NCBI RefSeq assembly: GCF_000196255.1
Contig: NC_006370.1
Coordinates: 2,679,411-2,743,410, forward strand
Length of the DNA: 64,000 nucleotides
Direction of reading: 5' to 3'
DNA from: Photobacterium profundum SS9
Lineage (GTDB): Bacteria; Pseudomonadota; Gammaproteobacteria; Enterobacterales; Vibrionaceae
Shown: one piece after another, positions 47,721 through 56,566 of the stretch
Layout of the letters: each line of letters opens with the position of its first letter
Numbering within the stretch: position 1 is the stretch's first letter
The notes under the pieces: model-generated
What the model saw: only the letters and a program-made list of their open reading frames with translations
Told to the model about the DNA's origin: nothing
The model's database searches: none
Translations under genes and position numbers: made by a program

Positions 47721-47870
47721 TAAAATTCAAATCATTAATTGTTTATAAATTAGCCTCTTGAAACGTCAGTTCATTTTCCGTTCAGAAATGCTGTGCTTTT
47801 ATGGTGAAATTTTGTGCCTATTTGGCGCACATACAACACAAAAAAATAATAATGATGAGCACTTCTATTT

Positions 47871-49175
47871 ATGTCTACGTTTAAAATGACAGCATTAAGT
47901 AAGTTTATTAACTATAAATTACTAAGCATTGCGGGATTATCTTTGGTCACTGTTGCGACAGTTTTATCTTTTCGTTCTAGTCCTATTCAAGACATCGAAT
48001 TAGATATCGCATCATTCACATCAGTAAACACAGCCCCCGCTTCGGACCCTCGCAACGACTCAATAAAAGACATTGTAAAACCGCCTAACTATGAATATCA
48101 GATTCAATCAGGTGATACGCTAAGTGAGATTTTTGCAAAACTCGGTATCCCCTTATCTGATATGCAACAGGTGATGGAAGCTGACTTAGACAATTTACGT
48201 ATTGATACGTTGCGACCAGGCCACCTTTTACGGTTCTGGTTAGATGACTCGGGGCAGCGCCTAGACAAATTAGAATTAGAATTTAATGCCGCTCAGCGCG
48301 TTGACTATCAACGAGTGAATGAGGGTGGGTTTGAGTTTGTTGAAATTACGTTACCAGGTACATGGAAGTCATCTGTTGCTACTGGCAGTATTTATGGCAG
48401 CTTCTCGGTATCGGCTCAAAAAGCAGGACTGGATTTCAGTGAGATTAACGAAATCATTAACTTGTTAAAAGATAAGATTAATTTTTCGCGGGATCTTAAG
48501 GCAGGCGATACCTTTGAAGTTGTCGTTGCTAATCAATATATCGAAGGCAAAGCCACCGGATTGCACGACATAAAGGCTATTCGGCTTGAAAACCGAGGCC
48601 GAATAATATCAGCCTATTTACATGAAGACGGTAATTATTACGATGCAAACGGTGAAAGCTTGCAACGTGCCTTTTTACCTTACCCTTCCGCTAAACGCTG
48701 GCGTATTAGTTCGAATTTTAATGCGAACCGTCGTCATCCCGTTACTGGTCGACGGGCACCACACAATGGTGTCGATTTTGCGGCACCAAGTGGAACACCA
48801 GTATTAGCAACCGGTGATGGTGTCGTGGTAATGACCACCAACCACCCTTATGCTGGGCGTTATATTGTTATTCAACACGGGGCAAATTACCGAACCCGAT
48901 ATTTGCATAACAGTAAAATCTTAGTGAAAAAAGGACAAAAAGTATCTCGTGGGCAACAAATTGCACTATCTGGACAAACTGGTCGAGTTACCGGCCCACA
49001 TATCCATTATGAATTTTTGATTAGAAACAAACCCGTAAACCCAATGACAGCTAAGATTCCAATGGCGTCATCGGTTCCGACCAAAGAAAAAGTCCAATTC
49101 GAACAGACGGTAGCAAAGTATAATAAATTAATGCAAGTAGAAGACACAAACCCCATCGAGATTGCTAAGCAATAA
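47871..49175 (+). CDS. M23-family murein endopeptidase (MepM/ShyA-like)
   Basis: Zinc endopeptidase that cuts D-Ala-meso-DAP cross-links to permit cell-wall growth. A single membrane anchor (LLSIAGLSLVTVATVLSF) is followed by an OapA/LysM-like region (YQIQSGDTLSEIFAKLGI) and a C-terminal LytM domain with HNGVDFAAPSGTPV and PHIHYEF, the metal and catalytic histidines and aspartate. At 434 aa it is similar to vibrio ShyA/ShyC and E. coli MepM. Which of these it equals cannot be settled here. Confidence 0.88.
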   Translation: MSTFKMTALSKFINYKLLSIAGLSLVTVATVLSFRSSPIQDIELDIASFTSVNTAPASDPRNDSIKDIVKPPNYEYQIQSGDTLSEIFAKLGIPLSDMQQVMEADLDNLRIDTLRPGHLLRFWLDDSGQRLDKLELEFNAAQRVDYQRVNEGGFEFVEITLPGTWKSSVATGSIYGSFSVSAQKAGLDFSEINEIINLLKDKINFSRDLKAGDTFEVVVANQYIEGKATGLHDIKAIRLENRGRIISAYLHEDGNYYDANGESLQRAFLPYPSAKRWRISSNFNANRRHPVTGRRAPHNGVDFAAPSGTPVLATGDGVVVMTTNHPYAGRYIVIQHGANYRTRYLHNSKILVKKGQKVSRGQQIALSGQTGRVTGPHIHYEFLIRNKPVNPMTAKIPMASSVPTKEKVQFEQTVAKYNKLMQVEDTNPIEIAKQ

Positions 49176-49250
49176 CGATGAATTTATACCTTTTAAAATG
49201 TCGCGGGCCATTTTTCATCGGCTTCTTGTCACGAAAATAAGCTGCGATCA

Positions 49251-49300
49251 AAAAGGGCTGACTTCCATAACTCGTTAGAGTATTAGAAGTCAGCCCTTTT
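49251..49300. terminator. Bidirectional terminator between the M23 and Sel1 genes
   Basis: AAAAGGGCTGACTTC and GAAGTCAGCCCTTTT, perfect 15-bp arms with a 20-base loop, between convergent genes. Confidence 0.92.
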
Positions 49301-49334
49301 ATGAGGAATCTATTTATCAGCGATTAAATCATGA

Positions 49335-50153
49335 TTAAAGTGAAGCGCTATAAAGTGTTTGGCTTTGCTTATAAAGCTGTAAACGCTGCTCGAACTTAGC
49401 AATACGCTGTGTATTTACTAGCTCAGCTTTATTACTCGGCACGTCTTTTTCTAACTTACCAATTGCTTCTTTTTGTGCATTTACTGCCTTTGAAAATTCA
49501 CCACATGCTGCATACGCGGCTGCAAGATTATCATAATCACCCGCATCACCTGTTCCAGTGCGACTTAAGACTTGCTTTGCTAACTTAAGAGCGCGTTCAC
49601 CATCACGCATACGTTCGTCGGTACAGGTTGAATATAACCATACTAGATTACGCTTAGATTCTAACGACCCACCATTTGATGCATCATTGAACCATTTAAT
49701 CGCATTAGCACAATCAACTGAGCCCGTAGCTCCTGACGCATAATATGAGCCTAGCTCAATCATTGCTGGTACTGAACCTTCTTTCGCTGCTTCTGTATAC
49801 CAATATAAAGCTTGCGACGTATCTTTAGGTACAACCTGACCTGCTTTAAATAAATCAGCAATCATAGTTTTGACTTCAGGCATATCAACAGCTGCTTTCT
49901 GTAACCAATACATACCTTTTAGTCGGTCAACCTTAAGACCATTAGTTCCTTCTAAATAAGCACGCCCGAGAAAAAGCTGCATATTTGTATCACCCTGATC
50001 AGCTTCAAGCTCAACATACTTCAATGTAGAAAGTAGGTGATTAGCTGGAGACGTGGTAACTGACGCATTGGCAGTTGAAATACCATATCCAGTTACAGCG
50101 ATACCGAACATTGCACTGATAACAACTTTTTTTAGGGTCATAACTGCTGGCAT
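49335..50153 (-). CDS. Secreted Sel1/TPR-like repeat protein
   Basis: From ATG 50153 (AAAGAGA upstream) it has 272 aa. The signal sequence MTLKKVVISAMFGIAVTGYG ends near ANA-SV. Several Sel1-type units follow: NMQLFLGRAYLEG, KGMYWLQKAAVD, QALYWYTEAAKEGSVPAMIELGSYYASG and AIKWFNDASNGGSLESKRNL (fragments), each with the alternating A/G/Y pattern. A C-terminal tail includes AAAYAACGEFSKAVNAQKEA, a TPR-like helix pair. It is probably periplasmic; the partner is unknown. Confidence 0.78.
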   Translation of the reverse strand: MPAVMTLKKVVISAMFGIAVTGYGISTANASVTTSPANHLLSTLKYVELEADQGDTNMQLFLGRAYLEGTNGLKVDRLKGMYWLQKAAVDMPEVKTMIADLFKAGQVVPKDTSQALYWYTEAAKEGSVPAMIELGSYYASGATGSVDCANAIKWFNDASNGGSLESKRNLVWLYSTCTDERMRDGERALKLAKQVLSRTGTGDAGDYDNLAAAYAACGEFSKAVNAQKEAIGKLEKDVPSNKAELVNTQRIAKFEQRLQLYKQSQTLYSASL

Positions 50154-50426
50154 AAAAATGTCTCTTTCAAGTGACTGGGTGACGTTGAGAAGAGAAGTTA
50201 TAGAATTGGCGGTTAAAAAACAACCACAAAAATACAGCATAAGTGACCATTTACCGCGACATTATCGTTTAATTACAGCTTGGTCAGGAGGTTAAGTTAG
50301 CTAGTATTTTATTCTAGGATTTTAATAATGAGAGATCGATCGAATTAAATTGGGCTATAATGACCCACCTTACCTGAATAACCGCTGAATAAATCACCAA
50401 CAAAAAGCCTATATAATGTGATCAAA

Positions 50427-50468
50427 AACTAAAAAGCCGAGAAACCTTTTAAGATTTCTCGACTTTTA
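50427..50468 (-). terminator. Terminator after the 344-aa lipoprotein gene
   Basis: AAAAGCCGAGAAA and TTTCTCG-CTTTT arms with a loop of about 11 bases and A/T-rich flanks. Confidence 0.7.
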
Positions 50469-50489
50469 TCTCATACAACAAATACTCAG

Positions 50490-51524
50490 CTAGAAAGGCT
50501 TATAGTATTCTTGCCCACCACTAACAGATTGGTCATCATGCATAGAATCTTCATCTAGATCGATATCCAAATCAATCTGATTTGGTAAGTCTGCCAACGC
50601 ATTACACGCTAACATAACATCGTATGTTCCTTCGGGCACATAGCCCATAGAATATTGGTCATCAATAACTTTCGCCGTGTGAACTGGTGGGTTATCAGAT
50701 CCTAAATCACCATAACCTGAGTCGTCACTATCATAAAGGTACACATACGCATTATCTGAAGAATCACATGTTGCTGGATCTACATCGCCATAAATAGTTG
50801 CAGCAAGTAAATTATCAACTAATCGTAATCCTTCATTTTTCAAGTAATACGCACTTTCGACCATCTGCAACATGCTTCTAAGATCAAATGTCATGGTATA
50901 AGTCGTTGGTACATCGATGTTAATGTTCAGCCCATCAAAAGTCAGCTCATCCACCACTTCCATATATTGTTTATTTAAAGCATCACCCACATAGGAGTAA
51001 TACTGTGGACCACTAAAATCTCCTAATAGTGAATCGTACTGCCCCTGAATAATAGACAATGACATAGCGCTGTATTCACCAGCCGTCACTAGCTGATCTG
51101 AGATTAACTGAATGATATCCACACCTGTTATGTCATGAAGATCGATCACAATAAATTTAGGGTAACCATCATTATCAACCGGAATCGAAGAATCAGCAGG
51201 TATACATTGCTTATTGCTGATTTCATCTGGGTTGTTCATACTTTTGGTTGTCCACTCTGTAATCGTTCCGGCTAAATCCGTCACACTTACAGCATCGATG
51301 GCAACACAAGCTTGCAATTCATCTTGATCAGGTACTTCTGTTGGCGGTACAACGACATCAACAGAAATTGGCACATCTGCTTTCGCACCGTCACTGCTTG
51401 TTGCTGTTCCGCCACCAGAATCACCTGAATCACTATCTGAAGCAGATGTTGTACTAGAATCACCACCGCCACCGCACCCAACCACCACAAACATGGTGAG
51501 CACCATTAAAATTATTTTTTTCAT
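50490..51524 (-). CDS. Predicted lipoprotein of unknown function (344 aa)
   Basis: The signal peptide MKKIILMVLTMFVVVGC places the lipidated cysteine at residue 17, followed by GGGG and a Ser/Asp/Gly-rich linker (SASDSDSGDSGGG). The body includes EYSAMSLSIIQGQYDSLLG, INIDVPTTYTMTFDLRSML and YGYVPEG-type strands (YSMGYVPEGTYDVMLAC), which recall DUF4382-like carbohydrate-associated lipoproteins, but I cannot confirm this. It shares the Cys-Gly4 anchor with the 946-aa lipoprotein. It is monocistronic. Confidence 0.7.
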   Translation of the reverse strand: MKKIILMVLTMFVVVGCGGGGDSSTTSASDSDSGDSGGGTATSSDGAKADVPISVDVVVPPTEVPDQDELQACVAIDAVSVTDLAGTITEWTTKSMNNPDEISNKQCIPADSSIPVDNDGYPKFIVIDLHDITGVDIIQLISDQLVTAGEYSAMSLSIIQGQYDSLLGDFSGPQYYSYVGDALNKQYMEVVDELTFDGLNINIDVPTTYTMTFDLRSMLQMVESAYYLKNEGLRLVDNLLAATIYGDVDPATCDSSDNAYVYLYDSDDSGYGDLGSDNPPVHTAKVIDDQYSMGYVPEGTYDVMLACNALADLPNQIDLDIDLDEDSMHDDQSVSGGQEYYKPF

Positions 51525-51697
51525 GTCATCACCCCTACGAGATTACAGAATTTGTCATGTTGGATGGCCGAACCCAACATTAATACCCACCTAGCAAATC
51601 AGATTGGTAATGAAATTCTAGGAGTAATTTAAGGTGTGAAAAATTTATCGGAGGCGTTATTAAACATTGAGAAAATGATCTTACAAACAAGACAAGA

Positions 51698-51940
51698 CTA
51701 TACCCAAGCTACCTCAACGTGTTTAATTCAAGGAAAATGTACGTACAAATGGCATTCCCTTTCAAGTACGTTTAACACAGGAGTAGATACGTTGAGTCAT
51801 TCCCTAAGGGTAAATTTTATTAGGTTCTATGTGGCGTTGCTAATTTTCAACGTCGAACCACTAGGTCTACAAATTAGCGCCTTTCCTAGAGCCCAATAAA
51901 TTATCGCTGAAACGAGCATCTTTAGATAACTTGGGTATAG
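51698..51940. repeat. Dispersed repeat, copy 5: full-length MITE-like element (243 bp)
   Basis: Bounded by CTATACCCAAG and CTTGGGTATAG, 11-bp inverted termini. It contains an inverted copy of the internal part seen at 47.6-47.7 kb, including CGCTGAAACGAG. No reading frame inside looks like a protein gene, so this resembles a non-autonomous element. Confidence 0.75.
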
Positions 51941-52066
51941 TGCTAACAGATAAGGCTAAGCCTAGACTCGCGACAGCTTATCTGTCGCAACTCCATTTTT
52001 ATGGATTGGTTTTTTTCGAAAAAACGTGACAATTTACGGAGTCGAGTGCAGTAATTTGCTATGTGC

Positions 52067-52609
52067 TTATTTGTAAGATGATAGCATATTGATAACACTA
52101 CCCATATCTAGATTTTGCTGCTCTTTTTGAAGTTGTATCGCAAGCTCTAACGGTGTGTAATCATTATAAAATTTACTTCTTATCTTTAAATTAGCTCCAT
52201 GCTTAAGAAGAAATGTGACTCTTCTAGGATCATTAAATAAAACGGCCACATGTAAAGGAGCTAAATCATACCCAAGATCCTCTTGATACTTATTTATCCC
52301 ATTAACATCTAGACCTTTAGATATAAAAAATTCAGCAATTTGATACTTTTTATTTTCATTTGTCATGTTTAGAATAAGATCTACGCCACCATACGAAACC
52401 TCTTCAACATCTTCATCTGTAGCTCTAAATTCCCCCATGTACAGCTCACAAATACGACCATTGACGTAAAAACCTCCTTCACCTGAACTACAGAAAACTA
52501 AATCCATGGTCGTCATTTTTGACATGCTATAAGTCATAAGGGCTAAGAATAATACAAAAAGAGAACTAAGAATAAGCCCTCCCCACATAATAAATTTTCT
52601 TTTTATCAC
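52067..52609 (-). CDS. Membrane-anchored ankyrin-repeat protein
   Basis: From GTG 52609, with GGGGG upstream, it has 180 aa. One N-terminal membrane helix (IMWGGLILSSLFVLFLALM) is followed by two or more ankyrin-like units: KKYQIAEFFISKGLDVNGI and LAPLHVAVLFNDPRRVTFLLKHGANLKI, then DYTPLELAIQL (fragments). A pair of cysteines lies in FCSSGEGGFYVNGRICELY. It begins one base after the stop of the gene upstream, so the two were probably co-translated. Function unknown. Confidence 0.65.
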   Translation of the reverse strand: MIKRKFIMWGGLILSSLFVLFLALMTYSMSKMTTMDLVFCSSGEGGFYVNGRICELYMGEFRATDEDVEEVSYGGVDLILNMTNENKKYQIAEFFISKGLDVNGINKYQEDLGYDLAPLHVAVLFNDPRRVTFLLKHGANLKIRSKFYNDYTPLELAIQLQKEQQNLDMGSVINMLSSYK

Positions 52610-52999
52610 ATTACCCCCAAACTCTAATGCAGCCACAAGAGGGCTTGCTATATGCTAAAAAAGCACCAAATTTTTTACGTTCGCTTGACTTTACAACAAG
52701 CAACGGCAGAGAGGATTTAAACCTAACAGCCAAATGTTCTAAAACAAATTGATATACTTGAATATTTTGCAACTCATGAACTCGTGTATGCTTAAACCAA
52801 TGAGAAGATGCTTTTTTTGTAAAAGTCTTTAATAGACTAATTGCACCTTTTGTTGGATTGGCGCTACTTCTAAATATAGCCTCGACATACCCTAATTTAT
52901 ATGAGGCATCAATAGCCTCAACTAAAAGCCCTTGTGCAAATCCTCGCAACACATCATTCATTGGTAGCGAGTCAATTAACGAATGATCTACTGGTTTAA

Positions 53000-53604
53000 A
53001 ACTAAACAACCACCTACTAAAGTAGGTGGGTTAGTATTAAGGACTGAAAGTCCGGATACGGGTCAAAGACCCGTTTTCGTTAGCCTTCTGTCCTGAAGTT
53101 ATCTTCAGCCTTGGGCTCAAAGTGATGATCAAGGTATTCCTTTATCATTTCTTCCGTTAGGTCACCAGATGTCACACAAAAGTAGCCTCTAGCCCAAAAA
53201 TGACGTCCCCAGTATTTCTTCTTTAAATCAGGATAACTCTCGAACAACTTAGCCGATGTACGGCCTTTAATCCTTCGCATTATTTCGCTAGGTGCCATAT
53301 TGGGTGGTGCAGAAACTAACAAGTGAACATGATCTTTACTGATTACCCCCTTCAAAATATCAATCTCAAAAGCATGACATGTTTGCCTGATTAGCTCTCG
53401 AGCTTTCAAGCCAACATCACCAGTCAAAACTTGATAACGATACTTCGTTACAAAAACGAAATGGTACTGAATTTTGAAGACTGTATGACTTCCATATCTA
53501 TAATCCATAATCATGCTCCAACATCATCGATGACCGTAAAATATCATAGCTGAAGCTGACCGACTAAAGTCGGTGGTTTTAACCTTTTAGGTGACGAATA
53601 AATT
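53000..53604 (-). mobile_element. IS200/IS605-type insertion sequence, copy 1
   Basis: A 605-bp segment identical to 53927-54531. A perfect hairpin (CCACCTACT/AGTAGGTGG, 53010-53029) lies near one end and another (ACCGACT/AGTCGGT, 53559-53574) near the other, as in IS200 elements. There is no obvious target duplication, as expected for single-strand transposition. It interrupts a small gene. Confidence 0.88.
53080..53514 (-). CDS. tnpA: IS200-type TnpA transposase, copy 1
   Basis: Y1 HUH transposase of 144 aa. The HUH motif is DHVHLLVS (His62, His64) and the nucleophile is probably Tyr127 in EEMIKEYLDHH. TVFKIQYHFVFVTKYRYQVL is the typical N terminus. It is full length with no frameshift, so it may be active. 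Confidence 0.92.
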   Translation of the reverse strand: MIMDYRYGSHTVFKIQYHFVFVTKYRYQVLTGDVGLKARELIRQTCHAFEIDILKGVISKDHVHLLVSAPPNMAPSEIMRRIKGRTSAKLFESYPDLKKKYWGRHFWARGYFCVTSGDLTEEMIKEYLDHHFEPKAEDNFRTEG

Positions 53605-53926
53605 TCAAAATGATTCGAGTTTCTTTTTCATCAAAAAGTAACTCATCTGCATCAAATTCCCGAAGGTATTTAAAGCCCATGCTCTCTCCTTAATATTATT
53701 TATCCATTTAGCACAATCAATAATTTACTATTGGGTTTGGGCTGAGACAAATCACTATAACGTAGCGTAAAACGCTCAACAACAATCACCTTTGCTCTTT
53801 TCGACCTACCGAACAATTGGTTGGCCATTCTCCAGCCCTCATTAACACAAAAATGTGATGGAGCACTCTTGAATCACATTTGGCTATTAGGTGTTTCTTA
53901 TTACTCGTCATGCTTAACAGTATGAT
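53605..53926. other. 322-bp segment between two IS200 copies
   Basis: Holds the start (53605-53680) of the split gene and its upstream region. The remainder to 53926 shows no gene. Confidence 0.6.
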
Positions 53927-54531
53927 AACTAAACAACCACCTACTAAAGTAGGTGGGTTAGTATTAAGGACTGAAAGTCCGGATACGGGTCAAAGACCCG
54001 TTTTCGTTAGCCTTCTGTCCTGAAGTTATCTTCAGCCTTGGGCTCAAAGTGATGATCAAGGTATTCCTTTATCATTTCTTCCGTTAGGTCACCAGATGTC
54101 ACACAAAAGTAGCCTCTAGCCCAAAAATGACGTCCCCAGTATTTCTTCTTTAAATCAGGATAACTCTCGAACAACTTAGCCGATGTACGGCCTTTAATCC
54201 TTCGCATTATTTCGCTAGGTGCCATATTGGGTGGTGCAGAAACTAACAAGTGAACATGATCTTTACTGATTACCCCCTTCAAAATATCAATCTCAAAAGC
54301 ATGACATGTTTGCCTGATTAGCTCTCGAGCTTTCAAGCCAACATCACCAGTCAAAACTTGATAACGATACTTCGTTACAAAAACGAAATGGTACTGAATT
54401 TTGAAGACTGTATGACTTCCATATCTATAATCCATAATCATGCTCCAACATCATCGATGACCGTAAAATATCATAGCTGAAGCTGACCGACTAAAGTCGG
54501 TGGTTTTAACCTTTTAGGTGACGAATAAATT
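53927..54531 (-). mobile_element. IS200/IS605-type insertion sequence, copy 2
   Basis: Identical over 605 bp to copy 1, in the same orientation, with the same terminal hairpins. The left flank is ATGATAACT and the right flank ATTTTAAAG. Confidence 0.88.
54007..54441 (-). CDS. tnpA: IS200-type TnpA transposase, copy 2
   Basis: Identical to copy 1: Y1 HUH transposase of 144 aa with DHVHLLVS and EEMIKEYLDHH. Identity suggests recent transposition or local duplication. Confidence 0.92.
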   Translation of the reverse strand: MIMDYRYGSHTVFKIQYHFVFVTKYRYQVLTGDVGLKARELIRQTCHAFEIDILKGVISKDHVHLLVSAPPNMAPSEIMRRIKGRTSAKLFESYPDLKKKYWGRHFWARGYFCVTSGDLTEEMIKEYLDHHFEPKAEDNFRTEG

Positions 54532-54584
54532 ATTTTAAAGAAGAACTACCCACGGATAGCCTTATACCATATATGGACCCTCTC

Positions 54585-54829
54585 GCATTGCAAGGCATAA
54601 TGATGAAGATTAATGAAACTCGTTTGCTGCCATATATTCGGCTTAGTTGAGAATGTGAATTCTCTAGCCCTGATGGATTTCGCACCTTATCTTCATATCA
54701 TTCTAACGGCCTTACAGCCTTTGGTATTACCTGAGTTTTATAAGGTGGTTATGAGCCTTTAATCATCAATATCATGTCTTGTGCAATTCAGTGAGTGGAT
54801 GTATTTAGCCTTAACTTACATTATGTGGG
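54585..54829 (-). ncRNA. Candidate bridge RNA region of the IS1111-type element
   Basis: About 245 non-coding bases downstream of the recombinase gene, while the other side has only about 60. IS110-family elements encode a bridge RNA in their longer non-coding end; in the IS1111 group that end lies downstream of the recombinase. The minus strand contains CCTTATA (54739-54745), which also occurs at the left target flank CCTTATACC. No structure was computed. Confidence 0.45.
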
Positions 54830-55846
54830 TTAAGGTTTTAGCTGATAATCTTGTCCATTATGTACCATCGCCCAAGCGAATCTTGCCATTTTATTCGCCA
54901 AAGCAACACAGGCTTTGTTAAAACCTATTCGCTCTGCCAGGCTCGCTGCCCAACGGCTAACTTGATCATTTTTATTACTCGCATTTCTCAATGCACTTCT
55001 AGCGCCATTGATCAATTGAGTTCGAATGTAAGTATTACCTCGCTTACTTATCCCTAATAAACGCGCCTTATCTCCGGTAGAATGTTGCTTAGGAACTAAA
55101 CCACACCAAGCGGAAAAGTGGCGACCATTTCGGAAGTGCTCACCTTTACCTAGCGCAACCAAAAGTATTGTAGAGATAATCGGTCCAACACCTGACATTG
55201 TCATTAACCGCTGTGATATAGGGTGTGAAAGTGCAACTCGCTGTATTTCATTATCGGCTTGCTTTACCTTCTCATCTAAAACAAGGAGCTCTTCATGTAA
55301 TAAAAAGAACTGGCGGCGGGCTAACTCAGTAAGCTCATTATTACTCTCTTCCAGAATAAACGGTAATTCTTTGCGAAGATGGGCTACCCCTTGGCGAAGA
55401 ACAATGCCATATTCTGATAATAATCCTCGAGTCTGATTACCTAAAGCTGTTCTCTGCCTTACAAGCCGTTCCCTTACTCTATGCAGTAATTGAATATCTT
55501 GCTGTTCAATACTTTTGTACGGAACTGTCCTTATATCATCCCGTTGGGCAACATCCGCAATAGCATTCGCGTCGTTAAAATCATTTTTATTGCCTTTACG
55601 ATGACTTGCAACATACTGGGGAGCAATCATGACAGCCTTATGACCATAGGCTGAGATTACTCGACACCAATAATGGCTGGCTCCGCAAGCTTCTAAAGCA
55701 ACTGTACAGGGTGGTTTATTCGCAAAATAAGTAAATAACTTAGCTCGTGTTAGTTTGGCTTTGCTCAGTACACGCCCTCTACTGTTTTTTTCAACGGCAT
55801 GAAAGACAGACTTTGCAGTATCTAAACCAATCGTTAAACTATTCAT
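54830..55846 (-). CDS. IS110-family (IS1111 group) DEDD recombinase
   Basis: Transposase/recombinase of 338 aa. The DEDD catalytic domain shows IGLDTAKSVFHAV, VALEACGASHYW and NDFNDANAIADVAQRDD. The C-terminal Tnp_IS110 domain includes MSGVGPIISTILLVALG and FSAWCGLVPKQHSTGDKARLLGISKRGN (fragments), with the serine region. It is intact. It cuts and rejoins DNA with the help of an RNA guide in this family. Confidence 0.92.
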   Translation of the reverse strand: MNSLTIGLDTAKSVFHAVEKNSRGRVLSKAKLTRAKLFTYFANKPPCTVALEACGASHYWCRVISAYGHKAVMIAPQYVASHRKGNKNDFNDANAIADVAQRDDIRTVPYKSIEQQDIQLLHRVRERLVRQRTALGNQTRGLLSEYGIVLRQGVAHLRKELPFILEESNNELTELARRQFFLLHEELLVLDEKVKQADNEIQRVALSHPISQRLMTMSGVGPIISTILLVALGKGEHFRNGRHFSAWCGLVPKQHSTGDKARLLGISKRGNTYIRTQLINGARSALRNASNKNDQVSRWAASLAERIGFNKACVALANKMARFAWAMVHNGQDYQLKP

Positions 55847-56012
55847 GTGACCCTCTCTTCGCTATTGAACATCAACTTCAATATGGCTCATTTGAAGCCG
55901 ATTGGGGGGAGAGGGTCCATACCATTATTCTAGTTAAATATATGATCTAATTGAGGCTATCCCCCTGTGTCAGACTACTTGTCGCTTCTAATTTTCATTA
56001 GAGGTATTAAAA

Positions 56013-56534
56013 ATGAGTGTAAAATTCACCGAAGCATTTAAGATACAAGCTGTTCAAAAAGCACTTAACCGATCTGCTGACAGTAACATTAAAGACGTTG
56101 CTGACTCATTTGGTGTTGGCTTTTCAACCTTAACCAAATGGATCCGACAAGCCAAAAATCATGAATTTGAAATGGCTTCAGAAGCTGAGTTAAAAATGAT
56201 GTCTAATGAGAAACGTCCACAAGATTGGACTCTAGAAGAACGACTTGAAATTATCATCCAGTGTGCTGCCTTGGATGAGAAAGCTATCAATGAATTGTGT
56301 CGTGAAAGCGGCATTTATCCTCATCATATTCAGCAATGGAAGACGGATTTTGTTAATGGCAAAAAATCATCTTCAGTAACACCAAGATCGGGTGAAGTGA
56401 AAGAGCTGAAAATAGAGAATAAAGCACTTAAAAAAGAGTTAAACCGCAAGGATAAAGCGCTGGCTGAAACGGCCGCATTGTTAGTTCTCCAAAAAAAAGT
56501 AAACGCCATCTGGGGAGCCGACGAGGACAGCTAA
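56013..56534 (+). CDS. IS3-family OrfA (DNA-binding protein)
   Basis: A 173-aa protein with two helix-turn-helix regions: KFTEAFKIQAVQKAL with DVADSFGVGFSTLTKWIRQA, and TLEERLEIIIQCAALDEKAI with RESGIYPHHIQQWK (fragments). A leucine-zipper-like tail ends it (ELKIENKALKKELNRKDKAL). It precedes orfB, and a run of eight A residues near its end would allow a -1 shift into orfB. Confidence 0.85.
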   Translation: MSVKFTEAFKIQAVQKALNRSADSNIKDVADSFGVGFSTLTKWIRQAKNHEFEMASEAELKMMSNEKRPQDWTLEERLEIIIQCAALDEKAINELCRESGIYPHHIQQWKTDFVNGKKSSSVTPRSGEVKELKIENKALKKELNRKDKALAETAALLVLQKKVNAIWGADEDS

Positions 56535-56566
56535 TAACAAACAGCGAACGTGAAGAAATCCTTAGC

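Larger units (their letters stand above)
52611..53680 (-). pseudogene. Small unknown gene split by an IS200-type insertion
   Basis: The first part runs from ATG 53680 (strong AAGGAGAG site) to 53605 and reads MGFKYLREFDADELLFD and KETRIIL. The second part, 52999-52611, reads KPVDHSLIDSLPMNDVLRG and later SKPSCGCIRVWG. Removing exactly 53000-53604 (605 bp) joins them in frame as one protein of about 155 residues. I do not recognise the family. The ankyrin gene follows immediately. The IS insertion must abolish the intact product. Confidence 0.7.
54571..55918 (-). mobile_element. IS110-family element, IS1111 group
   Basis: Subterminal 12-bp inverted repeats ATGGACCCTCTC (54573-54584) and GAGAGGGTCCAT (55909-55920). 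The flanking 7-mer ATACCAT occurs on both sides (54564-54570 and 55919-55925), one overlapping the right repeat, so the exact ends have an ambiguity of a few bases. It sits in the left end of the IS630 element. Confidence 0.8.

Noticed and set aside
51636..51899. 87-codon frame on the plus strand
   Set aside because: It runs through the MITE-like repeat; the translation is made of repeat sequence and is not a gene.
53000..54531. A CRISPR-like array formed by the repeated 605-bp units
   Set aside because: Only two copies, each encoding an HUH transposase; they are IS200 elements.
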